Assembly: GCA_016208315.1 (NCBI GenBank)
Contig: JACQYF010000185.1
Coordinates: 1-64,000 of the forward strand
DNA length: 64,000 bases
Direction: 5' to 3'
From: Chloroflexota bacterium
Lineage (GTDB): Bacteria > Chloroflexota > Anaerolineae > UBA4142
Each line of letters begins with the position of its first letter. Position 1 is the first letter of the stretch. This document shows, in pieces, positions 1-7,800 of this stretch. The translations under genes and the position numbers were made by a program. The notes under the pieces are model-generated. The model saw only the letters and a program-made list of their open reading frames with translations, had not been told where the DNA came from and made no database searches.

Positions 1-55
1 CCGCACATCTTATCGTCTAGGCGGCAGAACAATTCGGTGATAAAATCCAGAGTAG

Positions 56-334
56 ACATGGGGCTGGCTCCTTGTTGTCGGTTTGGTCACCATCAACATA
101 AGCCAGTCCTATGTCGCTTGTCAAACTAGCACCATTGGTTACTACAGTGGCGGACTACGCGCGCTTCGTATCAGATGCGCCGGCCCCAAGTGCGAGCTGG
201 TCGAGACTGGTGGCTATCTCGATCCAAAAGGCAATAACTTTTGGGGTGTCGAGGCGTTCGTCCGGGATGGACAGACCTATATACTGGGCAGCGATCGCGA
301 CAGCGGCTTGTGGATCTTCCGTCGAACCGACTAA
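56..334 (+). pseudogene. C-terminal remnant of an LVIVD-repeat protein
   Basis: An 83-codon open stretch (TTG at 83) ends with a segment that looks like the last blade of LVIVD/YncE-type beta-propellers: YYSGGLRALRI, then GNNFWGVEAF and GSDRDSGLWIFR just before the stop. A stop codon lies in frame at 53-55, so the rest of the propeller (usually several hundred residues) is missing and there is no good ribosome binding site. I read this as the 3' end of a decayed or rearranged gene. A short genuine protein is possible but unlikely, because the fragment begins in the middle of a repeat. Confidence 0.55.
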
Positions 335-373
335 CGTGATGCGCGCGTTGCGCCTCATCCAGACCTTCAGCAC

Positions 374-409
374 GCCGCCCTTTGTCGCTCGACCTCGGCA
401 AAGGGCGGC
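374..409. terminator. Hairpin after the LVIVD remnant
   Basis: An 11-bp perfect inverted repeat (374-384 with 399-409, loop 14 nt) lies 40 bp past the remnant's stop. It has no T-run, so it may be a weak or Rho-assisted terminator. The rest of 335-490 shows no gene. Confidence 0.4.
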
Positions 410-491
410 TGCTCGTTATTGCAAATCGCGCCAATGCGCGCGAAACAGAATGCGGCCACCATAAAACTTTGTGATTTGCCGTATGTTTTTG

Positions 492-520
492 TTGACAAGT
501 CGAATATTTTGTTGTATTCT
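492..520 (+). promoter_or_regulatory. Sigma70-type promoter of the larA-like gene
   Basis: Perfect -35 TTGACA at 492-497, a 17-bp spacer, and -10 TATTCT at 515-520. The expected start is near 527, giving a leader of about 30 nt before the ATG at 557. Confidence 0.7.
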
Positions 521-526
521 AGATAA

Positions 527-541
527 TGAAACTATATCTCA
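527..541. promoter_or_regulatory. Operator-like site (TGAAA-N5-TCTCA) at the larA start
   Basis: TGAAA CTATA TCTCA lies over the predicted transcription start. It matches the core of the perfect palindrome at 1905-1927 (TGAAA-N5-TTTCA) with one mismatch. IclR-family repressors bind short palindromes of this kind, and an intact IclR gene lies at 11460-12245. That this regulator binds here is inference. Confidence 0.5.
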
Positions 542-556
542 TCAGATGAAACAACC

Positions 557-1858
557 ATGAATCCCACAGCCAGGTATCAAATTCCTTTTAGCAAGACCAG
601 TCTCCCGTTCCACGTTCCGGAACCAATGACTGTAACCACCGTCGAGTCGCAACCGGCGATTCCCTTGTTCGATACGCAACGAGCGGTGACCGATGCCTTG
701 AATCATCCGATTGGGACGCCGCCGTTTCGTGAGCTGGCGCACCCGGGCGATCGCGTTTGCATCGTTTTTACCGATATTACACGATCCAGCCCGGACGACG
801 TACTTGTCTCGGCGTTGTTGCGGGAATTAAAGTTAGCGGGCGTGCAAGACTCGGATATTACTCTGCTCTGCGGCATTGGCATGCATCGCCCTTCGACGCG
901 TGAGGAAAAGCGTCTCAAACTTGGCGCGGATATTGTTGCGAACTATCGTGTGATTGACAACGAGCCGCAAAACCCAAAGGCGTTGGTGGACCTCGGCGTT
1001 ACTCCGGGCGGCGTTCCAGTCTCAGTGCATCGTGCGGCGGTCGAAACTGATTTGTTGATTGCAACGGGTTTGGTCGAACCGCATCAATACGCCGGTTACT
1101 CGGGTGGTCGCAAAACGTTGGCGGTGGGCGCCGCGGGCGAGGCGCTGATTGCCCACACGCACGGTCCTGCTTTTGTAGATCATCCTGGAACGCGATTGGG
1201 ACGCGTTGATGGAAATCCATTTCACGATGCGGTGACCGAAGCGGCGCGCCGGGCAAATTTGCGTTTCATTTTGAATGTGGTGTTGGACGATGATAAACGC
1301 GTCCTCAAAGTTGGGGCAGGGGCGCCCGAACCTGCGTTTGAGGAACTGGTTGCCTTTGCGAAATCAGTCTACGAAGTTTCGATTCCCCATCAATATGACG
1401 TGGCTATCGGCGGAGTGGGATTTCCCAAAGACGCGAATCTCTATCAAGCCAGTCGTGCCGCATCGTATCTTTTCTTTGCGCCAGTTCCCGTCGTCAAACC
1501 AGCTGGCTATCTCATTATTCCTGCCTTGTGTGAAGAAGGAGTTGGCGCTGGCGTTGGCGAACAGCGCTTTTTCACGGCGATGCGCGATGCGCCCAACATT
1601 CAATTCATTCTGGACGATGCCCGCCGCAACGGTTATCCGCCGGGTCAGCAACGCGCTTTTGTCATGGCCAAAGTTTTGGAGCAAGCAAAAGTAGTGATCG
1701 TGGGCAGCCAATATCCCGACCTTGTGGCGAATTGCAAAATGATTCCCGCCGCAACCATGGAAGAAGCGCTTGTGATGGCACAACGCGACTTGGGTTCGAG
1801 TCTCGACGTACTCATCGTGCCACATGCCATGTTGACGTTACCCGTACTTGAATCTTGA
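557..1858 (+). CDS. LarA-family (DUF2088) nickel-pincer racemase/epimerase homologue
   Basis: 433 residues, the usual length of LarA lactate racemase homologues. LarA interconverts 2-hydroxyacid stereoisomers using a nickel-pincer nucleotide. All residues expected for that chemistry are visible: D73 and R76 in FTDITRSSP, H110 in CGIGMHRP, H176 in LVEPHQYAGYSGG, K186 (the pincer-anchoring lysine) in GGRKTLAVG, and H200 or H202 in AHTHG. The spacing closely matches Lactiplantibacillus LarA (D72, R75, H108, H174, K184, H200). No larB, larC or larE lies in the window, so the cofactor must be made elsewhere. The catabolic context suggests a hydroxyacid other than lactate may be the substrate. The start is set by a promoter at 492-520; no clear Shine-Dalgarno is seen. 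Family is confident, substrate is not. Confidence 0.88.
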   Translation: MNPTARYQIPFSKTSLPFHVPEPMTVTTVESQPAIPLFDTQRAVTDALNHPIGTPPFRELAHPGDRVCIVFTDITRSSPDDVLVSALLRELKLAGVQDSDITLLCGIGMHRPSTREEKRLKLGADIVANYRVIDNEPQNPKALVDLGVTPGGVPVSVHRAAVETDLLIATGLVEPHQYAGYSGGRKTLAVGAAGEALIAHTHGPAFVDHPGTRLGRVDGNPFHDAVTEAARRANLRFILNVVLDDDKRVLKVGAGAPEPAFEELVAFAKSVYEVSIPHQYDVAIGGVGFPKDANLYQASRAASYLFFAPVPVVKPAGYLIIPALCEEGVGAGVGEQRFFTAMRDAPNIQFILDDARRNGYPPGQQRAFVMAKVLEQAKVVIVGSQYPDLVANCKMIPAATMEEALVMAQRDLGSSLDVLIVPHAMLTLPVLES

Positions 1859-1867
1859 ATTTCCCTA

Positions 1868-1896
1868 TTGACACCGGTTGCATTCTATGTTATATT
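1868..1896 (+). promoter_or_regulatory. Strong sigma70-type promoter
   Basis: TTGACA at 1868-1873, a 17-bp spacer and TATATT at 1891-1896. It lies 10 bp after the larA-like stop and fires toward the truncated iclR and cupin genes. Confidence 0.75.
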
Positions 1897-1904
1897 GTGC
1901 TCAC

Positions 1905-1927
1905 TGTGTGAAACAGTATTTCACACA
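1905..1927. promoter_or_regulatory. Perfect 9+5+9 palindromic operator at the +1 position
   Basis: TGTGTGAAA, CAGTA, TTTCACACA: the two 9-nt arms are exact reverse complements. It begins 8 nt after the -10 box, where a repressor would block initiation. A one-mismatch version of its core recurs at 527-541. An IclR-family regulator is the likely ligand by context. Confidence 0.75.
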
Positions 1928-2033
1928 ATGAAACCACTCAAATTAACTGGGTAGGCATCGTTCAATGTGGAGCGGCTCTGTGTCAATCGTACGACCTCTT
2001 CCATTTCCTCAATCCGTAAATTGCTCGTAGGTC

Positions 2034-2077
2034 AAAGCATCTGCTTCTGACGCGGTTTCGCGTCGCAGATGCTTTTT
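2034..2077 (+). terminator. Rho-independent terminator or attenuator
   Basis: Outer stem AAGCATCTGC (2035-2044) pairs with 2065-2074, an inner GACGCG/CGCGTC stem extends it, and a T-run follows at 2073-2077. With the promoter at 1868 it would bound an RNA of about 175 nt. Confidence 0.7.
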
Positions 2078-2090
2078 CGTTTCCGTTTCA

Positions 2091-2567
2091 ATGGACAGCA
2101 GTGCGATGACTCTGTTAACAACTCGAACCGTCGTTTACCTTCAAGTCATCGAAAGCCCGCAGCGAATGAAACTTGCAGCGGCGCCGGGTCAACGATTACC
2201 GGTATTTTGTACCGCGACCGGAAAAGGATTCCTGGCTTTTCTATCGAAAGAAACAGTTGAGCAAATCCTCAAGTCAGGGCTGCCGAAATACACAGAGTAC
2301 ACCAAGACCAAGCGCTCGGCAATTTTCGATGAGCTGGAAGTGATTCGCGAACGAGGGTTTGCTATTTCGCAACAGGAATACGAAGAGGGTGTGAATGCGG
2401 TCGCCGCGCCCATTCTGGACGGAAAAGAATACCCAGTTGCAGCGATGGCGATTGTGGGTCCCGCGTTTCGTTTGCCACAAGAAAGATTAGTGGAATTGGG
2501 CAAAGCGGTCCGCGTGACGGCGGATGCCATTGCGCGAGATTTGGGTCTGGCGTTTAGAATTGCATAA
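2091..2567 (+). pseudogene. IclR-family regulator lacking its DNA-binding domain
   Basis: 158 codons that align with the effector-binding half of the intact IclR protein at 11460-12245: VYLQVIES, APGQRLPVFCTATGK, EYEEGVNAVAAP and VGPAFRL occur in both in the same order. The N-terminal winged helix-turn-helix (about 75 residues) and the linker are absent, replaced by a terminator hairpin and non-homologous sequence. The predicted start at 2091 has no ribosome binding site. I read it as a deletion derivative. A truncated protein that still binds ligand or dimerises cannot be excluded. The cupin gene follows after 18 bp. Confidence 0.7.
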
Positions 2568-2585
2568 TCATGGAGAGGAGATGCA

Positions 2586-2948
2586 ATGAGTACATTGCCG
2601 TTTGTCAAAGCCGCCGATGTGGCCGGCGAATTTCGGACTCCGCCACGCACCTCAAAACTATTGTTGGCTCCCAAATTCGGCGGAGTCAAGAATGTTTCAA
2701 TGGGCATGAACATTACCGAAGTCGGAAGCATGATTCCAGACCACGTGCATGATGAATCCGAAGAAGTTTTGTTCCTGATTAGCGGTCGCGCCAAAATCGT
2801 GATCGAAGGAGAAGGCGAGTGGGAAATTGGACCTGAGACCGCATTCTATTCGCCCATCGGGGTCAAGCATCGCGTCGAGAACATCGGCGCCGAGCCGCTG
2901 AGAATCGTTTGGTGCTATTGTCCGCCGTTGCCTAATCACAAAAGTTAA
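2586..2948 (+). CDS. Small cupin-2 domain protein
   Basis: 120 residues forming one cupin barrel. Motif 1 is recognisable as PDHVHDESEEVLFLISG, giving the HxH and Glu metal ligands, and motif 2 as YSPIGVKHRVENIG with the further His. Start codon ATG 2586 has GGAGAG six bases upstream. Single-domain cupins of this size in catabolic clusters are often isomerases, dioxygenases or metabolite-binding proteins. Nothing here fixes the substrate. It lies between the broken iclR gene and the TIM-barrel gene on the same strand. Confidence 0.8.
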   Translation: MSTLPFVKAADVAGEFRTPPRTSKLLLAPKFGGVKNVSMGMNITEVGSMIPDHVHDESEEVLFLISGRAKIVIEGEGEWEIGPETAFYSPIGVKHRVENIGAEPLRIVWCYCPPLPNHKS

Positions 2949-2951
2949 AGT

Positions 2952-3034
2952 TGTCTTTTCGAGCGGAGCGGCGCGAAGCGTCTTGTTTGGGCAGCATGAG
3001 ACGCTTCGCGTCGTAAAACCGGCTCGAAATGACA
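2952..3034. repeat. Palindromic repeat, TGTCATTTCGA family, copy 1
   Basis: Outer arms TGTC(T)TTTCGAG and CTCGAAATGACA are reverse complements, with an inner stem GCGAAGCGTCT / AGACGCTTCGC. The same outer motif frames 36181-36271. It starts 4 bp after the cupin stop codon. Probably a small non-autonomous mobile or REP-like element. Confidence 0.7.
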
Positions 3035-3057
3035 TTCCAATTCTGAAAGGAGCAATT

Positions 3058-3972
3058 ATGTTTGAAGAGACTCGCAAGTTCGTTCAAAAGTTGGGACTGC
3101 CGCCAGGTGACTTGTTCGACATGCTAACTTCGCCGGCGCGCTTTCCGGATGGCGCCGCATTTCGCATCGAATGCCCAACGGTGAATTCCGCCGACGCCGT
3201 CGCGTGTTTGTTGGACACCGCGACCCAAATGGGTGTGACCATCAATCGCATCACCGAAACGTACGGCATGTTCCGCCACACTCGCCAAGAACTCAAGCAA
3301 TTTTGTCGCCTGTGCAATGAGTACGGTACCGAGTTGCTGATGTCGGTTGGACCGCGTGCGCCGTACGATACGGGCGGAACGGTTCAAACGCCGCAAGGTG
3401 TTCGCATCAGTTATCGTCTGCGTGGCATGGAGCAAGTTTTGCGCGGCATCGAAGACATCAAGCGCGGCTATGACGTCGGCATTCGGGGCTTTCTCGTCTA
3501 CGACGAAGGTATGTTGTGGGTCGTCAATGAAATGCGTAAAGAAGGCGCGCTGCCGAAAGAAATCATCTTCAAGTGTTCCGCGCACCTGGGACATTGTAAC
3601 CCGGCCTCATTCAAGGTTTTGGAATCTTTGGGCGCGGATAGCATCAACCCCGTACGCGATCTGCAAATCCCGATGATCGCTGCCTTGCGCGCGGCGGTCC
3701 AAGTCCCCATTGACGTTCACACGGACAATCCGCCCGGCTCGGGTGGTTTCATTCGCGTTTACGAAGCGCCAGAAATCGTGCGCGTTGCTGCGCCCGTTCA
3801 CTGCAAGACCGGCAACTCGGTCATCGGCGGGCACGGCGAAATGACTTCTGCCGCCGATGGCAAACGCATGGCGGAGCAAGCGGCTATCGTCGTCGAAATG
3901 GTGAACAAGTATTATCCCGATCTCAAACAATCGGGCAAGCGCGTGAGCGATATGCGTATTCCGGTTGCATAA
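3058..3972 (+). CDS. U32-peptidase-like TIM-barrel protein
   Basis: 304 residues from ATG 3058, chosen because AAAGGAG precedes it by 7 bp; an earlier in-frame start at 2983 lies inside a repeat. The sequence pattern (RIECPTV, VGPRAPYDTGG, GIRGFLVYDEGMLWV, CNPASFKVLESLGADSINPVRDL, DNPPGSGGF, RVAAPVHCKTG) resembles proteins annotated as U32-family peptidases in soil bacteria, which have a TIM-barrel fold and are often not proteases. The conserved Asp, Glu and Cys positions suggest an active site acting on a small molecule. No signal peptide or membrane segment. It precedes the creatininase-family gene and probably serves the same pathway. Reaction unknown. Confidence 0.6.
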   Translation: MFEETRKFVQKLGLPPGDLFDMLTSPARFPDGAAFRIECPTVNSADAVACLLDTATQMGVTINRITETYGMFRHTRQELKQFCRLCNEYGTELLMSVGPRAPYDTGGTVQTPQGVRISYRLRGMEQVLRGIEDIKRGYDVGIRGFLVYDEGMLWVVNEMRKEGALPKEIIFKCSAHLGHCNPASFKVLESLGADSINPVRDLQIPMIAALRAAVQVPIDVHTDNPPGSGGFIRVYEAPEIVRVAAPVHCKTGNSVIGGHGEMTSAADGKRMAEQAAIVVEMVNKYYPDLKQSGKRVSDMRIPVA

Positions 3973-3975
3973 AAA

Positions 3976-4048
3976 GTGACGGGTGACAGGTGACAAGTGG
4001 CACGAGATGATTCACGCTTCTTGTCACCTGTCACTTGTCACCTGTCAC
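3976..4048. repeat. GTGACA-type tandem/inverted element, copy 1
   Basis: Left arm holds GTGAC(A/G)GG units and the right arm holds the complementary CCTGTCACTT units, so the element folds into one hairpin. It begins 3 bp after the preceding stop codon. Related copies lie at 5035-5134 and 10247-10305. Confidence 0.75.
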
Positions 4049-4067
4049 ATTATCAGGAGTGGAGCAC

Positions 4068-5033
4068 ATGGGCGATTGGCAAATTCCGCCGAGCGGTGGT
4101 CACATGGAGCGTCCTAGCGGCGTGTATTATCAAACCATGAATATGACCGAAATCAACGCGCGGCTCAAGCAAAATGATTTGATCATCATACCCGTCGGCA
4201 GCACCGAATGTCACGGCGCGGCGCAACCGTTGGGCGAAGATACCTTTTTGGTATCGCGGATGGCGGAGCAGGTCGCGCTCAAGATGGGTTGCACCGTCGC
4301 CGAGCCGGTTTGGTATGGTTCGCATCCCTACAATCACCTGGGAATGCCTGGCACGGTCGTCGTGCCCGAGGATGTGTTCCTGGGGCAATTGCGCGCGATC
4401 ATTGCCGGTTTGTGGAACACGGGTTTCCGCAAACAGATTTTCCTGAATGGTCACGGTCAGGAAGAAGTGATTCCGCTCGCGCTCCATCAGTGGGCAAAGA
4501 AATATCAAGTGCCGTGCATTTTGATTTCGTTGCATTGGCCCACCGTGATTCACGATTACCTCAAAGACAAGGCGCATGGCGGACCGTTCGAAACGCCGTT
4601 TCAACACGCGTGCGAAGTTGAAGCGTCGTACTCGTTAGCATTGTTCCCCGAATTTATGCAGATGAATCTCGCGGTTGATACCAAGCCCGAAGGATTCTTG
4701 CCCCCCGGCCACGTTGATAAAGGCGGCGAGGTTTATCATTTGCCGATCAAAGGACACGAACACGTTGGCTTGGGCGGAACCGAAGTCCAAGTATATCCTG
4801 AAGGCGTGATCGGCCGCCCAACGTTGGCGAACGCCGATAAAGCCAAGCCCGGCGTCGCGGCGGTGATGGATTACATGGGCCGTCTCATCAACGACATCAT
4901 GACGCGCTTTCCAGCGGGTTGTCTGCCGCCCACCGGAAAAGTTACGCAACGCGATCCGAAGGAAATTGATGAATTGCTCAAGGGGCCATTGAACGGGGGC
5001 AAGCACATTTACACCGTGGCATATCCACCATAA
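4068..5033 (+). CDS. Creatininase-family amidohydrolase / ring-opening hydrolase
   Basis: 321 residues from ATG 4068, preceded by AGGAG. The creatininase fold carries a two-metal site; the expected ligands are visible as E47 and H49 in GSTECHG, D58 in GEDTF, H129 in NGHGQEE and E183 or E185 in HACEVEAS. The family includes creatininase, mycofactocin protease and the inosose hydrolase IolN of Thermotoga. The N-terminal pattern (DWQIPPSG, RPSGVYYQ) reminds me of proteins labelled 3-dehydro-scyllo-inosose hydrolase, so a cyclic polyol-derived ketone or lactam is a reasonable substrate class. That assignment is from memory of the family and is not certain. Flanked by two GTGACA-type repeats. Confidence 0.8.
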   Translation: MGDWQIPPSGGHMERPSGVYYQTMNMTEINARLKQNDLIIIPVGSTECHGAAQPLGEDTFLVSRMAEQVALKMGCTVAEPVWYGSHPYNHLGMPGTVVVPEDVFLGQLRAIIAGLWNTGFRKQIFLNGHGQEEVIPLALHQWAKKYQVPCILISLHWPTVIHDYLKDKAHGGPFETPFQHACEVEASYSLALFPEFMQMNLAVDTKPEGFLPPGHVDKGGEVYHLPIKGHEHVGLGGTEVQVYPEGVIGRPTLANADKAKPGVAAVMDYMGRLINDIMTRFPAGCLPPTGKVTQRDPKEIDELLKGPLNGGKHIYTVAYPP

Positions 5034-5034
5034 A

Positions 5035-5134
5035 GTGACACGTGACATGTGTCAAGTGACAGGAAAAGATTCACGTGTCACGTATCACGTATCACGTTTC
5101 TTGTCATGCGCGCTTCGCGCCATCACACGTCACA
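5035..5134. repeat. GTGACA-type tandem/inverted element, copy 2
   Basis: Left part has GTGACA units (GTGACACGTGACATGTGTCA), the right part TCACGTGTCACGTATCACGTATCACG. A small GCGCGCTTCGCGC stem is embedded at its 3' side. It starts 1 bp after the stop codon of the creatininase-family gene. Confidence 0.7.
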
Positions 5135-5150
5135 TTTTCAGGGAGGACTG

Positions 5151-6860
5151 ATGAAACTAGTTCGCGTGGACATGACACAACTGCAAGTCCAACAGACGCC
5201 AGTCCCGGCCATGTACGAACGCTTGGGTGGACGCGCGCTCACATCGAAATTGCTTTTGGAACAAGTGTCGGCAACGTGCGATGCGCTTGGGCCACACAAC
5301 AAATTGATCTTTGCGCCCGGTTTGTTGGCGGGAGTCAATGTGACAACGGCGGGACGACTGTCGGTTGGCGCAAAGAGTCCGCTGACAGGTGGCATCAAGG
5401 AAGCCAACGCGGGCGGCACATCAGGCGATACACTCGCCAAGATGGGAATCAAGGCGGTGGTCGTCGAGGGCCAAGCGCGCAAAGGCGAATGGCATCTTTT
5501 GCGCATCACCGAAAATTCTGCCGAGTTGTTGCCCGCAGATGATTTGCGCGGACTGGGCACGTACGCGACCGCCGATAAATTGCAAGAACGCTTCGGCGCG
5601 GATAGCACGGTCATCTCTATCGGGCAGGCAGGCGAAGGTTTGATGACCGGCGCAAGCATCGCAACCACAGGGCAGCACGATCAACGCAGCAATCACGCGG
5701 CGCGGGGTGGTCTCGGCGCGGTGATGGGCAGCAAGGGCCTAAAAGCCATCGTCATTGACCGCGCGCGTGCATCCGGCCAACTGGCTGACGCCGACCTTTT
5801 TCGAACCGCATCCAAGCGGTTTGCTGCCGAACTCATAAATGATCCCAAGACCGGTCAAAAAGGTTCGCAGCACTTGTACGGGACGGCATCCATCGTCGCC
5901 GCCGTAAATGAGATTGGCTCGCTGCCCACGCGAAATTTTTCGAGCGGGAGCTTCGAGGAATCGGCAAAGCTACGCGGTGAACATTTGCGTGAACTCATCT
6001 TAGCGCGCGAAGGGAAGGTCGGTACGAATTGCATGCCGGGCTGCGTAATCTCTTGCCGCAACCAGCACGCGGACGAGCAGGGCAAGCCGATTGTTGGAAC
6101 GCTGCAGTACGAGACAATCGCGCTCTTGGGTTCGAACCTGGGTCTTGGCAATCTCGACGATGTCGCGCAACTCAACTATATGTGCAACGATTTTGGACTC
6201 GACACGATTGAGACAGGCGCGGCAATCGGCGTAGCGATCGAAGCGGGACTGGCGAAGTTCGGCGACGCGGCAAGCATCTTTGCGCTGATGCAAGAAATCG
6301 GCAAAGGCACAGTCGTTGGTCGGATGTTAGGTAACGGCGCAGTCGCGACGGGGCGCATCCTGGGAATTCGCCGCGTGCCAGCCGCATTGGGACAAGCGAT
6401 GCCCGGCTATGATCCGCGCAGTCTCAAAGGCAACGGCGTGACGTATGCCACATCGCCGCAAGGCGCGGATCACACGGCGGGCAATGCGTTCGGCGCGCGC
6501 AAGGAAGTCAATCCCCTCGCGGCGCAAGGGCAAAAAGAGTTGTCGCTCAAGTTGCAAATCATCGCGGCGATGCTCGACAGCACGGGCTTGTGTTTGTTCG
6601 CGCGTCCGCCCGTCCTCGCCGACCCGCAGTTGTTGATTGACATGATCAATGGCGTTTACGGCTGGGGCTGGACAAAGGAAGATGCGGATCGCGCTCATCG
6701 CGACGTCTTGCGAACGGAATTGGAATTCAATCGTCGCGCGGGTTTCACTTCGGCGGATTATCGCATTCCTGAATACATGCGCGAAGAACCTTTGGCGCCG
6801 CACAACGCCGTCTTCGACGTGCCCGATGCAGAACTCGACGCCGTGTTTAGCACGCTGTAG
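5151..6860 (+). CDS. Aldehyde:ferredoxin oxidoreductase (tungsten/molybdenum pterin enzyme)
   Basis: 569 residues from ATG 5151, preceded by GGGAGG. AOR-family enzymes oxidise aldehydes to acids, or reduce acids, with a bis-pterin W or Mo centre and one [4Fe-4S] cluster, passing electrons to ferredoxin. Visible features: N-terminal pterin-binding domain with GGRALTSKLL and GAKSPLTGGIKEANAGG, the GGLGAVMGSKGLKAI segment, cluster cysteines as NCMPGCVISC (CxxxCxxxC) and a distal Cys in DSTGLCLFA. The CxxxCxxxC spacing is closer to the YdhV-like branch than to Pyrococcus AOR (CxxCxxxC). The MoaD-like gene follows by 8 bp and a ferredoxin gene is at 9959, so cofactor and electron partners are encoded nearby. 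Substrate unknown. Confidence 0.92.
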   Translation: MKLVRVDMTQLQVQQTPVPAMYERLGGRALTSKLLLEQVSATCDALGPHNKLIFAPGLLAGVNVTTAGRLSVGAKSPLTGGIKEANAGGTSGDTLAKMGIKAVVVEGQARKGEWHLLRITENSAELLPADDLRGLGTYATADKLQERFGADSTVISIGQAGEGLMTGASIATTGQHDQRSNHAARGGLGAVMGSKGLKAIVIDRARASGQLADADLFRTASKRFAAELINDPKTGQKGSQHLYGTASIVAAVNEIGSLPTRNFSSGSFEESAKLRGEHLRELILAREGKVGTNCMPGCVISCRNQHADEQGKPIVGTLQYETIALLGSNLGLGNLDDVAQLNYMCNDFGLDTIETGAAIGVAIEAGLAKFGDAASIFALMQEIGKGTVVGRMLGNGAVATGRILGIRRVPAALGQAMPGYDPRSLKGNGVTYATSPQGADHTAGNAFGARKEVNPLAAQGQKELSLKLQIIAAMLDSTGLCLFARPPVLADPQLLIDMINGVYGWGWTKEDADRAHRDVLRTELEFNRRAGFTSADYRIPEYMREEPLAPHNAVFDVPDAELDAVFSTL

Positions 6861-6868
6861 GTGATCAC

Positions 6869-7093
6869 TTGCCTGTAGATGTCGAATTGTTTGGTGGACT
6901 AGGGAACGATCTTGTCCGACGCCAAATGGTGATTCTGCAAAACCCCATCACGGTCGAGGAGTTTATCCAGCGACTCGGATTGCGCGACGACGAAATCGGA
7001 TTGATCGTCATTGACGGTGTACAAAAAGAATTGGCTGATCTCGTACCGACTCATTGTCGTTTGTGTTTCTTTCCACCCGTGTCGGGCGGATAA
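6869..7093 (+). CDS. MoaD/ThiS-family sulfur carrier protein
   Basis: 74 residues with a TTG start 8 bp after the AOR stop. The short beta-grasp-like sequence ends in VSGG; a C-terminal Gly-Gly is the site that is adenylated and thiocarboxylated in MoaD and ThiS. FPPVSGG is the classical tail. Its place directly behind the AOR gene suggests it supplies dithiolene sulfur for the W/Mo pterin of that enzyme. No moaE partner is in the window. Confidence 0.8.
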   Translation: MPVDVELFGGLGNDLVRRQMVILQNPITVEEFIQRLGLRDDEIGLIVIDGVQKELADLVPTHCRLCFFPPVSGG

Positions 7094-7113
7094 AAGTGAA
7101 AAGGAGGAATAAA

Positions 7114-7800
7114 GTGGCTGAGCATTTTACGCTCGTCGAAGCGGCGAAGAAAATCATTCTCGACCGCCGAAGCATTCGTGATTATACCCAGGAACCGGTT
7201 GCGGATGAAGACCTGGACTTGATTTTGGAAATGGGTCGCCAAGCGCCATCGGGCGAGGACGCGCAACCTTGGCGTTTCATCATCGTCAAAGACCCCGAAG
7301 CGCGTAGGAAATTGGGCGCGATTGCGGGCGGTGGCAGCGGACGCCGGTTCACCGCGGAATTCGTCACGCAAAAAATGCAGGAACGGTTTGCCAACTTGAA
7401 AGACGAAGCCAAGAAAAAAGCGGCGTTCGAAAAATTGACGTCGGGTTCCGTCTCGGCATTTTTAGCGGAAGCGCCGGTGAACGTTATCGTCTGCGGCAAA
7501 AAGCACGTCTGGGATATGCCGTTCGACGTTTCGGCGGCAATCGAAAATATGCTGCTGATGGTCGCGGCGCTCGGCTTGGGCGCGTGCTGGGTCATCGCGC
7601 CGTGCATTGACATTCGCGACGAAGAGCGCGTCAAAGAATTGTTCGATATGCCCGAAGGATACAAAGCCGTGAGCATTCTTTCAGTGGGGCATCCCTTGCG
7701 CCCACATCGTCCGCGCCCGCGCTTGCCGATTCACGAATTGGTGTTCAAGGAAAAATTCGGGCAAGGGTACTACAACAAGCCAGAAGAGGTGAAAGGATGA
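7114..7800 (+). CDS. Nitroreductase-family FMN oxidoreductase
   Basis: 228 residues from GTG 7114, chosen because AAGGAGG lies six bases upstream. FMN-binding motif RRSIRDYTQEPV near the N terminus, the PSGEDAQPWRFIIV segment, and the GLGACWV and LSVGHP motifs near the end are typical. Members use NAD(P)H to reduce nitro groups, quinones, enones or halogenated aromatics. It overlaps the next gene by 4 bp (ATGA), so the two are translationally coupled. A role in reducing an unsaturated or aromatic intermediate of the local pathway is plausible but unproven. Confidence 0.87.
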   Translation: MAEHFTLVEAAKKIILDRRSIRDYTQEPVADEDLDLILEMGRQAPSGEDAQPWRFIIVKDPEARRKLGAIAGGGSGRRFTAEFVTQKMQERFANLKDEAKKKAAFEKLTSGSVSAFLAEAPVNVIVCGKKHVWDMPFDVSAAIENMLLMVAALGLGACWVIAPCIDIRDEERVKELFDMPEGYKAVSILSVGHPLRPHRPRPRLPIHELVFKEKFGQGYYNKPEEVKG

